Positions 17,045 through 26,518 of a stretch of 28,435 nt of DNA are shown piece by piece. The notes below the pieces were generated by a model. That model was not told the origin of the DNA and did not search any database. It worked only from the letters and a program-made list of their open reading frames with translations. The DNA lies in NCBI GenBank assembly GCA_009746045.1, contig RPFO01000049.1, positions 1 through 28,435 on the forward strand, given 5' to 3'. Within the stretch, counting starts at the first letter, position 1; each line of letters opens with the position of its first letter. Made by a program: the position numbers and the translations under genes. Origin of the DNA: Mesostigma viride. Lineage: Eukaryota > Streptophyta > Mesostigmatophyceae > Mesostigmatales > Mesostigmataceae.

Positions 17045-17365
17045 TTTTCTCACTTTTCTCACTTTTCTCACGTCCTGATTTTCTCACTTTTCTCACGTCC
17101 TCATTTTCTCACTTTTCTCACGTATCACACCTCCCGTTTTTCTCACTTATCTCACGTCCAGTTTTTTTGAGATTTTTCTCACGTTTTTCCCCTTTTTTCA
17201 CCTTTTTGGGGCAATCTCACCCGGGTGAGAAACGTGTTTTCTCACCCATTCTCACCCCATTCTCACCCTTTTTTCTCACCTTTCTCACCCATTCTCACCC
17301 ATTTCTCACCCTTTTTCTCACCTTTCTCACCCTTTTTCTCACCATTTCTCACCCATTCTCAAAGC
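17045..17365. repeat. Right subterminal repeat arm of the CACTA element
   Basis: About 25 copies of (T)TCTCAC occur within 320 bases, including spaced groups such as TTTTCTCACGTCC and later CCCATTCTCACCC. The open frame 16945-17376 over this arm is a by-product of the repeat and is not a gene. Confidence 0.8.
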
Positions 17366-17417
17366 CGAGTTCCTAGTGTCCTATCGTGACTACTCAAGAA
17401 CAACAAGGTGCGTTACC

Positions 17418-17815
17418 ATGAGCCAACGGCGATCTTTTACTGCTCCTTCCCATTCTTCTAGCGATAATAGTCTAGCTAAATATTACGTAGTGATTACGCC
17501 TCAATGGTCCTCCATTTTCCTTTCTTGGTCCGACGCTAGGAAGATCGTTCAGAATCGTGTATACAACGTAATTAGGTATAAGAAATTTATGTCCTTCGAA
17601 GAAGCTCAGCAGTTCCTTATAGATCATAGCCAAACAGATTTAGGCCTCATGTACGCCCTATTCCTCATGGTCGTCCTCCAGTAGAAGCTCTAGTCTTTGC
17701 TACCCCTCCTTCTTCTCCCCCTAAACGGGCTGCATCTGCATCTGCATCTGCTTCAGATACTCCTCTCACTTTGGAGTTTGGTTCCCTATCCATTACTGTT
17801 GTTAAAAAGGATTGA
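17418..17815 (+). CDS. Viroplasmin / RNase H1 hybrid-binding-like protein of element 2
   Basis: The ORF from ATG 17418 encodes a basic start and then a domain at about 17470-17640 with YYVVITP, FLSWSDARKIV and YKKFMSFEEAQQFL blocks. These fit the small domain shared by caulimovirus viroplasmin and the N-terminus of eukaryotic RNase H1, which binds RNA:DNA hybrids. The frame breaks after about 17640. The -1 frame continues with a Pro/Ala/Ser-rich tail (three Ser-Ala repeats) to a TGA at 17813, and I take this as the native C-terminus. It precedes Gag by about 90 bases. Its role in a retrotransposon is not established; protecting or handling the RNA:DNA intermediate is a reasonable guess. Confidence 0.65.
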
Positions 17816-17906
17816 TTTTAATTTTGTTCCTGCTGCATACCTTCAAGGTTTTTCCTTTTTCCTTTGTTGCTTTCTTCTAGATTCCTATTCCTTTACGTAA
17901 TTAAAG

Positions 17907-19654
17907 ATGGATCCAGTGGGTGGAGATATGTCGCCTATACCTACCAATAATAATAATAATAATACTAATAACACTAACAATAACAATACTCGTGGTAACC
18001 GACGGGACTCCTTGGAAACGGTACACCATCTCACCCTCAAGGTATTCTGCGTACCTCACCTCCTTCTCCTGTTGCTGGTGGTCGCCGTCGTCCCTCAATT
18101 ACCCCACCTACCTATGAACAACGTATTTCCCAAGTCAGATTTAGTGATGAACCTTCTTTTGTTGTGAACCAGGCCCCTGCCCCTTCTGCAACCTTGGCTC
18201 ACCCCTCCAGCAGGTCCTCACACACTAACAATGCTCCTAGGCCTCCTTCCCACCCTGTGCCTTCAATGCCTGCTATTAACACGGGTCGTACCTCGGCCCC
18301 TGTCGGCCCTTCTGGGCGCCCTAGTGCAGTTCCCTTTTACCCACCTGCTTCCTGGTCCTACCCTGAGACGGCCTATGAGGCTGCCCAGGTCCCTACCCGT
18401 GTGGCTGATTTAGAAGTTAATAATGATTTCAGTACCATGCCCCTAGATGATAGGAATTATGATCATTTTGCCTACTATTCCTCTCTTCGTGAGCAATATA
18501 CTGTTCCCTTCTCCTATGGGCACCATCCTGAAACGGTGGCTCCCTCTAGACCCCTACCCAAGACTTTTCCTATCCCTTCCTTCTATCCCGCTTATGTAGC
18601 AGTGGAAGATAGTGGCCCTATGGGAAAAACTGATTCTTCTAATCCCCCTAAGCCTCCTGCTCTTCCCCTCTTTGCCAACCTTCCTAAGCTGGATGTCAAG
18701 TCTTCCCCTCAACAGTTTTTCACTTTCATTATGTTGCTCACCCAGAACACAGAGTCCTGGCAGAACCACAATAGGTGGCGCCTCTCTGATGCTGTACTAG
18801 TTCCTCATTATCTTACTACCTGCATTACTCCTGAACTTGCTAACCTCATCCAGTGTGAGTCTCTTGCCTCTCATGCCTACCCAAACTCTGTAGCAGAATT
18901 GTTCAAGCGTTTAGAGAACCATTTAGTCCCTCCCGATGCAGATTGGCAGGATAGATTATCCTTTGGCACCTTGCAGCAGGGTACCAAGTCCTTCAAAGAA
19001 TATATGAAAGAGTTTGATGCCCAGATGGTACGAATTAGGGATTTGTCGGGCGCAGAAGTACGTGCCCGCTTCCTTCAGGGCCTCAGTAGACCCTTATTGC
19101 GTGAAGTCAAGCGCCAGTTCTCTGCCTACCGTTTTACTGACCTGCCCCTCAAGCATGTGCGCCAGCATCTTTTACGAGTAGCAGATTTCTTCTCCACGCC
19201 TTCTCTTCCTACCCGTTCCCGTATTAATAATATTAGCCTTACCCCTGAGGAGGAGAACTCCTATGTAGAAGAATTAGATATCTGTGTGACTGACCTTTCA
19301 GCTCTGGATGTCTCTCATATCACCTGCTATCATTGTAAGGAAGTAGGTCATCTTAAACGTGAGTGCCCCAAGTTCCTTTCGGGTGCTCCCCCTCATCCCG
19401 ACGCTCGCCCTCCTCGTACCCCTCAGCGTGCTCCTATTCGTCCCACTTCAGGACGCATTCCTTCAGCTACCCCTAGTAGGCTGAATGCTGTGCAGACAGG
19501 ATCCCCAGGGTTCCCCTATGATAATCAGGCTCCCGCACCCTCTTCAATCCCTCGTGACCCTCCAGCAGTGGCTTTTCCGCCAGGGTCTTCTTCGGGGTTC
19601 GTTCCTATGGATTTGGGGGGGAGGGGGAACAGTAGGCCTGTCAGCCGGGGGTAA
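17907..19654 (+). CDS. gag: Gag of element 2
   Basis: The start is the ATG at 17907 (AAAGATGGAT). The N-terminus carries an Asn/Thr run encoded by AAT/AAC repeats (17947-17990). Near 18005 the frame must shift by -1 to enter the long open frame that covers 18164-19654, so either a base is missing or this copy is dead. The Pro/Ser-rich first part is followed by a retrotransposon Gag domain at about 18690-19190, with the conserved pattern of Trp, Leu and Phe residues around SFKEYMKEFDAQ. A CCHC zinc knuckle (CYHCKEVGHLKREC) is encoded at 19325-19366. The C-terminus overlaps the protease frame at two adjacent G-runs (7 and 5 G, near 19613-19626), a possible frameshift site. Confidence 0.85.
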
Positions 19655-20168
19655 CCTGGACAGGTCCTTAGATAGTACCCCAGATAATAATTTTTGCTTG
19701 CCTGTTTTTATAACCTCTGTAGGAGCTGAATCATCCCTACCACTACGTGTGCGTCCTCTTATGTTCTTGAATGGTGGCTTAACCGTCCCTCATACTGTTG
19801 TAGACCCCTTCCTGCATGCTGATGAACTCTTGAATGTCTCTGTGTTAGTGGATAGCGGTGCGGCTAGCTCCTTTGTGAGCGAGGCCCTAGTTAGGCGTTT
19901 AGGACTAGTCCCTACCCCTCACACAAAAACTGTCACTGTCCATTATGCTGACGGTCGCACCAGTCATTCCCCGGGTACGGTGTCCCTTCCCCTGGTCATA
20001 CAAGGACGTACGGTCAACCTGACGGCCACTATAGGCCCTATCACTACAGCTGATGTATTACTAGGATTAGATTGGCACCAGGATAATAAATTACTATTAA
20101 TTATGATACTATGGTCATTTGGTTTCCAGATAGCTCTTACTGGGTACCAGAACGTCATTATAGATTAG
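19485..20168 (+). CDS. Aspartic protease of element 2
   Basis: The retropepsin active site is VLVDSGAASSFVS at about 19840-19880, and the second block is DVLLGLDWH at about 20053-20080. The native frame probably begins at the G-runs where Gag ends (about 19620), reached by a +1 shift or by two lost bases; the earlier part of this frame is a shadow of Gag. After LGLDWHQDN the frame must shift by -1 near 20090 to join RT, so the last 20 codons are not native. The order Gag-protease-RT is standard. Confidence 0.8.
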   Translation: MLCRQDPQGSPMIIRLPHPLQSLVTLQQWLFRQGLLRGSFLWIWGGGGTVGLSAGGNLDRSLDSTPDNNFCLPVFITSVGAESSLPLRVRPLMFLNGGLTVPHTVVDPFLHADELLNVSVLVDSGAASSFVSEALVRRLGLVPTPHTKTVTVHYADGRTSHSPGTVSLPLVIQGRTVNLTATIGPITTADVLLGLDWHQDNKLLLIMILWSFGFQIALTGYQNVIID

Positions 20169-23100
20169 AAAATTTATCCTTGGTAGATATTACTCCTCCT
20201 ACACCTGTTGATCCTCCTGTGAGACCTATACCTGAAGTATTAATGTCCAATGACGAATTGCGATCTGAACTAAAGGAATATGGATACCTATTATGTATGT
20301 TCCTTCAGTTAGAAGTACAAGAGATACCTATCACTAATAATAGTGTGGATATAGATGTAAATACAGTGGATACAATAGGAGTGGGATTTACTGAAAATGA
20401 AATAGTAAGATACATGGCTGTGATAGATTCCTCAAAAGTATTTGAAGAAAAGACTCCTTCTTATCCTCCTCCTCGTTCTGTTTTACACCGTGTAGTTATC
20501 AAGGACGGTGCAGTTCCTACGCACTCTCCGATGTATAGAATGGGCCCTACAGAATTAAAGGAACTAAAACAGATTTTAGTATCACTATTAGAAGCAGGAT
20601 TGATAGAGCCTAGTAACTCCCCCTACTCCGCTGGTGTCCTGTTAGTTCCTAAGCCAAATGGCAAGTTTCGCCTAGTTACTGATTATAGGAAGTTAAACGA
20701 TATTACTGTGAAGTCTAAATACCCTCTACCTCGTATTGATGATATATTTAATAAGGTTAAAGGTTCTACCTGTTTCACAGTACTAGATTGTGCGGATGGT
20801 TTTTGGCAACTACGTATAGCTCCTGAGGATTGCCACAAAACCGCCTTTGCTACCCCTTTTGGGCATTACCAGTTTAGAGTAGCGGCTATGGGACTCTGTA
20901 ACTCTCCTGCCTCTTTCCAAATGTTAATGAATGAAGTGCTTAGACCTGTTATGGGAAATTCCCACCTTCCTCAAGTGTCCTCTGATTTAAAGGATCCTTC
21001 CTTCTCCTCTGTTTCTTTATCTGAGCATGACCGTTCTTGTGCTCAAGCTTACTTAGATGATATCCTTATTTATTCTCCTGATTTTGAAACGCACCTACGT
21101 GATTTAAAGAAAGTATTAGAAATCATGGCTGAAAATTCTTTATGGGCGCGCCGTGCTAAAGTTCGCTCTGGTAGGAGTGTCCCATTTTTAGGGCACGTTC
21201 TGTCAGATGCCGGGGTTGCTACCGACCCGGACAAGACTAAGTCAATTCAGGAATGGCCTACCCCTACCGACGTTAAAGGTGTACGTAGTTTTCTAGGAAT
21301 TGCTTCTTACTATAGGCGTTTTATCCCGCGTTTCGCAACTATAGCAGCCCCTATTAATCATCTATTAAAGAAGGATATCCCCTTTGTTTGGAGTAGTGAA
21401 TGTCAGTCGGCTTTTCAGTGTCTAAAATCCCTACTCCTCTCCCCTCCCGTACTCATCCTACCGGATACTACTAAACCCTTTGTTGTAGCTACAGATGCTA
21501 GCAAGGTAGCTATAGGGGGCGTCCTTCTCCAGGATCAGGGTCAGGGCTTACAGCCAATCGAGTATATCTCTAGGACAATGCTTCCTGCGGAGCGTAACTA
21601 TCCCGTACACCAGCAAGAACTATTAGCTGTGGTGTATTGTTGCCACGCGTGGCAGCACTTTCTTAAAGGTGCTCAATTTGATGTTTGTCTGAATGAACCC
21701 TGTGAGATTGATCCTTATAGATTAGTTATCCAGACAGATCACCGCCCTCTTACCCATCTTCTCTCACAACCCAACCTTACCCCTCGTCAAGCGCGCTGGA
21801 TGGAGTTTTTAGCACAGTTTTCCCCTTTTAAACTTCAGTATGTTAAGGGTGTAGATAACATAGTACCAGATGCACTCTCTCGTCGTGCAGATTACTCCTT
21901 TTTCGAGGACCTTGATGTTCTCAATACTACTCTAGTTCCTACTACTATGGGTGTAACCCCGTATGGTGAACTACCTGATGATGAATCCTATGCCTACCTC
22001 TTTCATACAGCTGTTCGCATGCCTGATCTCCTTTCTCACGTAGGACTCTCTCTCCCGTGTGAGGCCCTTCCTGTGGTCTCGGTGGGGGGGGAGGGGAAAA
22101 ATAAAATTTCTATACCGCTTAGCCATATAGCGACTAGGTCAGGAAAGTCTTATGAAAACATAGTCCCTCTAGGACCTCCCCTTCTCTTTGGCAAGGCGGT
22201 AGGAGATCTCTTTAAACCTGTTCTGGATACCTCTGTAGCGATGCCTACCTCTGATCTTGAACGCCTTATTAGTAGATTTACGGCCACTGAGCCGGAAGCA
22301 TTAGCTGCCATTGCTGCCCATCCCCAACAATTAGGCAAGCACCCTTGTAAATTTGTAGGTGGATTTTTATATGTGCAGATAGCAGATTCTCCCCCTCAAT
22401 GGCGCCTGTATGTCCCTCCTATCTGTCGCTCCTCCTTGCTCTTTGAGTTGCATGACTTAGCTGCTCACCAGGGTGGTAAACGGGTACGGGACCTAGTAGC
22501 CCGCTCTTACTACTGGCCTTCCCTTTTAAAGGATGTAGATGAGTATGTTAGAACCTGTCAATCTTGCCAGGAGATGAAACCCAACAATGTAGGACAGATA
22601 GCAGAGCCTAGGACCTTACCTGATCCCATCATGCCGTGGGACTCCATTATGATGGATTTTGTAGGACCTTTTAGGAAGAATGATAGAGGTAACGCCCAGA
22701 TCCTTGTTTTTGTAGATCGTTTTACTCGTATGTGTCATCTCGTGCCGTGTCCCTTAGAACTCACCGCACGCGATTGCGCACGCCTATACCTTAATAACGT
22801 ATATAGATATCATGGTTTGAGTAGGCAGTTTATTAGTGATAAGGATAAGTTATTTACTTCTGATTTTTGGCAGCAGTTCTTCGCTGCTATCGGTACCAAG
22901 GTCACCTTCGGTACTGCCTACCACTCCTCCTCGTCTCATTTAGTAGAACGTTTGAATAGGGTAGTGGAAGAAGCTCTGCGTCACTATGTGAATGGCTCTG
23001 GGAGTGATTGGGAGGATTACCTATGTTTGGTAGAGTTTTCCCTTAACAACTGCCCTCAGGCTGCGCATGGTTATACGCCCTTCTTCCTAGATACTGGTAG

Positions 23101-23767
23101 ACAACCTCTTACCCCTACCTCTCTCTTAGCTAGTCCTTTAAGGGACAAGGATGATGTGTCCCGGGATACTGTAGAAGGTGTGCAGGCGTTATTAGATAAG
23201 ATGAAGAATGCACACGACAACGCTATTGCAGGGTACCATAGGGCGCAGGCCAAATACCTTGCTAGGTTGCGTGCCTCATTAGATAGAAGAGCACCTGAGA
23301 TAGAAATAGGAGATTTAGTCTTAGTAGAAGGCCCCCGTGTTGGCCGCTTCGCTCATAAGTTCGAAGCTGAACTGAAAGTGAAACTTAGGCCCGCCTTCTT
23401 AGGACCCTTCCGTGTGTTGTCTAGAGTAGGTAATTTTCTGTATGAGATAGATATTCCTACCTCTTGGCAGACCCACTCTCGCACCTTTCATAGAAGCCAG
23501 CTGAAGCTCTATCATCAGAGCACGTTCGCTGGTAGAGAATTAGCCCCTGCCCCTTTAGAGCATAACCCGGATACTGGTGAGGTAGAGGATGAGGTAGAGG
23601 GTATCGTGGCCCATAGAGATATCAAAAAAGGCCGCGGTACCCAGCGCCAGTATAAGGTGAAGTGGATGTATGCTCGTAGTGAGGTAGATAAGGTCTGGTA
23701 TACTGAGAGTGAGCTAGATGGGTGTAGTCGCCTGCTGCAGGAGTATAAAACCCTGCATAAGCTCTAG
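20111..23767 (+). CDS. pol: Pol of element 2: RT, RNase H, integrase, chromodomain
   Basis: This is an uninterrupted 1218-codon frame. RT spans about residues 140-420, with FRLVTDYRKLN, TVLDCADGFWQL and catalytic YLDD at 314-317; Leu replaces the usual Ile or Val. About 25 extra residues, rich in Ser and Asp, precede YLDD and are not usual in gypsy RTs. RNase H follows (VATDASK near 462, then HQQELLAV, QTDHRPL and VPDALSRR). The integrase has an HHCC domain (ending Cys816, Cys819) and a D-D-X35-E core with MMDFVGPF, SDKDKLF and HLVERLNR, in which the usual HPQTDGQ loop is replaced by Ser residues. A GPY/F-like segment precedes a chromodomain at about 1160-1215 with QYKVKWMYA and a Trp at the aromatic-cage position. 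All catalytic residues appear present. Confidence 0.95.
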   Translation: MVIWFPDSSYWVPERHYRLENLSLVDITPPTPVDPPVRPIPEVLMSNDELRSELKEYGYLLCMFLQLEVQEIPITNNSVDIDVNTVDTIGVGFTENEIVRYMAVIDSSKVFEEKTPSYPPPRSVLHRVVIKDGAVPTHSPMYRMGPTELKELKQILVSLLEAGLIEPSNSPYSAGVLLVPKPNGKFRLVTDYRKLNDITVKSKYPLPRIDDIFNKVKGSTCFTVLDCADGFWQLRIAPEDCHKTAFATPFGHYQFRVAAMGLCNSPASFQMLMNEVLRPVMGNSHLPQVSSDLKDPSFSSVSLSEHDRSCAQAYLDDILIYSPDFETHLRDLKKVLEIMAENSLWARRAKVRSGRSVPFLGHVLSDAGVATDPDKTKSIQEWPTPTDVKGVRSFLGIASYYRRFIPRFATIAAPINHLLKKDIPFVWSSECQSAFQCLKSLLLSPPVLILPDTTKPFVVATDASKVAIGGVLLQDQGQGLQPIEYISRTMLPAERNYPVHQQELLAVVYCCHAWQHFLKGAQFDVCLNEPCEIDPYRLVIQTDHRPLTHLLSQPNLTPRQARWMEFLAQFSPFKLQYVKGVDNIVPDALSRRADYSFFEDLDVLNTTLVPTTMGVTPYGELPDDESYAYLFHTAVRMPDLLSHVGLSLPCEALPVVSVGGEGKNKISIPLSHIATRSGKSYENIVPLGPPLLFGKAVGDLFKPVLDTSVAMPTSDLERLISRFTATEPEALAAIAAHPQQLGKHPCKFVGGFLYVQIADSPPQWRLYVPPICRSSLLFELHDLAAHQGGKRVRDLVARSYYWPSLLKDVDEYVRTCQSCQEMKPNNVGQIAEPRTLPDPIMPWDSIMMDFVGPFRKNDRGNAQILVFVDRFTRMCHLVPCPLELTARDCARLYLNNVYRYHGLSRQFISDKDKLFTSDFWQQFFAAIGTKVTFGTAYHSSSSHLVERLNRVVEEALRHYVNGSGSDWEDYLCLVEFSLNNCPQAAHGYTPFFLDTGRQPLTPTSLLASPLRDKDDVSRDTVEGVQALLDKMKNAHDNAIAGYHRAQAKYLARLRASLDRRAPEIEIGDLVLVEGPRVGRFAHKFEAELKVKLRPAFLGPFRVLSRVGNFLYEIDIPTSWQTHSRTFHRSQLKLYHQSTFAGRELAPAPLEHNPDTGEVEDEVEGIVAHRDIKKGRGTQRQYKVKWMYARSEVDKVWYTESELDGCSRLLQEYKTLHKL

Positions 23768-23843
23768 TTGTAGACCTTCTCCTCTCTTATGTTATGTCTG
23801 CTGTCGACGGATGGTTGGTTGTCCCCTCCCCTCCGCAGCCGTC

Positions 23844-26144
23844 ATGTCAGAGCCTACCCCTCCGGCTGAGAGCTCGCTGCCGTCCCCGCCCCCACCGGAC
23901 CCTGAGCTGTATTTCGAGGCCCTTCCGGGCCGCTGGGTGTCGCGATCAGTTACCCGGGTGGCGTTGTGCAGCCGGCCCTTCAGGCCCAACATGCGGGCTT
24001 AGTCAGGGCGGCCCTCTTCGGGGTCACGTGGTATGGTCCTTCCCCTGATGAGCCGCACCAGCTTGTCCTGCACGGGTTCGACGATGCCGGACACTGTTTG
24101 TTGGGGTGTGGTTCCAGCTGTCCCGCCTTGGGACAGATAGATGCGGTTCTCCGGTGCTGCCGTGTGTTCTCCTACCTCTCTACCCCTGTGGGCCGTACCT
24201 GCCTACGGGAGGTGTTCCCTTGGCTTCCGGCTGAGGGTGATGCTGAGGTAGATGAGAACCCCTGCGACCTTTTACGGGCCGTAGAATTCATGGAGATAGC
24301 TGATCAGTCGGCGGGACTAGCGGTTAGTGGTCCTGCCCCTTCGGGCGCCCCAGCCGAGGTACATTATACTCCAGATTATTCTGCCTCGAGCGCTGCGTCC
24401 GCCTCCTCGGCGTCTGTTCCTCCCTCTCCGGTCCCGTCGTCCCCTCGGTCGACCCGGGTGTTGCAGTGGAGCCTACCCCTTCGGGTTTGCCTGATCCTCT
24501 TTCGGCGACGGTCTCGGCTATGCAGGCTCAGATCCAGTCCCTGACCACGGCGTTCGGGGCCTTCCTGGCGGCCCAAGCGCAGACTCCGGCCACGCCAGGT
24601 GGGGTGTCTGTGGTGTCCGCGCCCCCTACCCCTTCGGTTGCTTCGGCACCTGTGGTTTCGCCGGCGCCCCCTACCCCTTCGGTTGCTGCGGCTCCGACAC
24701 CTCCGGTTGCCTCCGTGCCTGCGGCCGACGTTCCCGCGCCTCGGCGCGAGTCTTCCCCCTTCGGCTGTGCCCGCCGTCGCCCCTCTGGGCCGTCCGCTGC
24801 GCCCTCACAGCCAGTTCGTGGTTTCTTCAGCGACACGGGCGATCATCCCAGGCTTTGGGAGGGTGGTCCCCCGCAGAGGATCCGGTGCCCGACTGGAGCT
24901 TGGATGGTAACCAATCTTATGCCGGCTGCCTGTCCCTACGGGCCCTATTTCAATATGTGGCCTGAGGGTGCACCGGCAACGGAGACCGGCGCGCCTGCGT
25001 CGATGGCGGGTCCGTCACGGCCCTCTCTGGCTTCGGGTCCGGCGCGACCTCCTGTTTTACCAGTGCCCCTGCGTCGGTGTCGGCTCCTGCCCCTGCGTCG
25101 GCCCCTGCTTCGGTCCCTGCTCCTTCGGCCTCGCGGTCTTTGGCCGCGGTTGTTCGGTCCACCGGTCAGGATCCTCGCGCCACCCGCGCTGCCGATTCCC
25201 TCCGGGAGTTGTCCCAGGGTGATCGGGACAGGGCCCCTTCTGTGGTGCATGCGACGCCGGAGTCGCGCGACACGCCCATTCCTGGGTATGGTATGTCCGC
25301 ACTCGCCTGCCGACAGTGTGACCTGCCGCGCGCCTCTGCTGAGCTTGCCATCTCCCCATGTCCTACGGGTTCTCCCAGGTGTGTCGGGCGCCCCGGGATC
25401 GTGGCCTACCCATTGAGACTGATCGGCCTCCTTTCGACATGGTTATTTTAGCTGATCCGGTGTTCAGGGTGAGATCCTGGTCGGCGCGTTCTGTATCGCT
25501 GGGCTAGGCGCCACAACGACTTGGACACCTACGGTGGGTTCCAGTGGGCTTACCCTCCGCCTCTGGGCATTATGGCTTCGGATGCCCTTACAGTAGAGTT
25601 TCCTGCGGTGCCGGGTGCGGCGTACACTACGGTCCTCCAGCCCATCCTTGAGTGGGATGCCCGCCGCCCGGCGCCTATCCCGGGCCAGGGTCTAGACTCC
25701 CGCGGTCACCCTCCTCCTCGTGCCAGCGACTACCTAGAGACATTCGGGTCGCGACAGTGTGTTCGTCGGTGGCGCTCCCGCGAGGTTCGGCACATCCGGT
25801 TGTGGCCGTCCAACGTGGAGCCCCTGGTGGACCTGTTCTTCCCGACGGGTATGCGCCCTCGGATCCGGTACCATCGCCTCCTCCTGCGGGCCCTTTGCCT
25901 GATCGCGGTAGAGCCTTTCCTTCGCCTCTTTGCCTGTGGCTTTCTGGACTGGGCCCGTGGCCAGGTCGTCCTCACGCAGCATAGGTATTACTGGGCCTTC
26001 CTGGGCCTCTTTCCTGACGGCGTGTGGGCCGATGTTTTCCTCACTGTAGATAGGCATGACAATGTCGAGGATGTGGCCCACTACCAGGCCTACCTGGAGG
26101 TCCTGCTGGCCTCTCGTGGCACTTATCAGACGGATGGCCACTAG
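23844..26144 (+). pseudogene. Third ORF of element 2, unknown protein, broken by frameshifts
   Basis: The ORF is downstream of pol and ends before the 3' untranslated region. Coding-like sequence runs through five frames in turn: from ATG 23844, then 23966-24470, 24466-25060, 25077-25350, 25358-25480 and 25521-26144. The first four shifts are -1 and the last is +1 or two losses, so a single ORF of about 760 codons is likely in the intact element. The N-terminus is acidic and Pro-rich. The middle is Pro/Ala/Ser/Val-rich with PTPSVA-type repeats. The C-terminal 200 residues are compact, rich in Arg, Trp and Leu, with one hydrophobic stretch. I see no signal peptide, clear membrane anchor or known domain, so I do not call it an envelope protein. 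Confidence 0.55.
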
Positions 26145-26507
26145 ATAGAGGGCCTTAGGCCCGACCTGAGGGTGTTGTCCCTCCGGTATATAGAGTCGCC
26201 CTCATATTCTGGCCAGTTGGTTGGCTGTTCTTGGTCCTTAGCGCTGATGTGTTTACTCTGTGTGTCCTGCCCAGTGCCGTCCCCCCCGGCCAGGACTCCG
26301 TTCCAGGCAGTTAGGGGAACCTACCACCAGGCTTGGTGCTGGCTAACCCTACACCACCCGGCGTGGTGGTGGAGACCGTGTGAACTATTGGTGCTTTGTA
26401 TCTGGGATGGTCTATCGATTGTGTTGGTGTGCTGGGTGCGTTAGGATTTTTTCCTACCCCTTTGGTTCCCTCCTCTCTGCGTAGGGAGAGGGCTCCCTAC
26501 CTTTTGT
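26145..26507 (+). other. 3' untranslated region of element 2
   Basis: There is no ORF of note here. Several short inverted repeats could fold in RNA, for example CACCAC/GTGGTG at about 26354-26372 and CTCTC/GGGAGAG near 26473-26490. It leads into the purine tract. Confidence 0.5.
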
Positions 26508-26518
26508 GGGGGGGGAGG
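26508..26518 (+). promoter_or_regulatory. Polypurine tract of element 2
   Basis: GGGGGGGGAGG lies directly before the TGTTACG start of the 3' LTR, where plus-strand synthesis should begin. Confidence 0.85.

Larger units (their letters stand above)
12713..17378. mobile_element. Element 3: CACTA (EnSpm-like) DNA transposon, apparently non-autonomous
   Basis: The ends are a 12-bp inverted repeat, CACTAGGAACTC...GAGTTCCTAGTG, starting with the diagnostic CACTA. It is flanked by TC on both sides (12711-12712, 17379-17380). Inside both ends are dense arrays of a short motif in opposite orientation: GTGAGAAA in the left arm and TTTCTCAC in the right arm. This matches the subterminal repeats that bind the accessory transposition protein in plant CACTA elements. 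The 4.7-kb body is AT-richer than its surroundings and has no long ORF and no recognisable transposase. It may be intron-rich, or it may depend on an autonomous relative. A 2-bp duplication is shorter than the 3 bp usual in plants. Confidence 0.85.

Noticed and set aside
16945-17376. A 143-codon Phe/Leu/Ser-rich ORF that looks like a membrane protein
   Set aside because: It is produced by the repeated TTTCTCAC motif of the CACTA arm.
25850-26140. Envelope-like protein in the third ORF
   Set aside because: One hydrophobic stretch is not enough, and no signal peptide, cleavage site or anchor could be identified.
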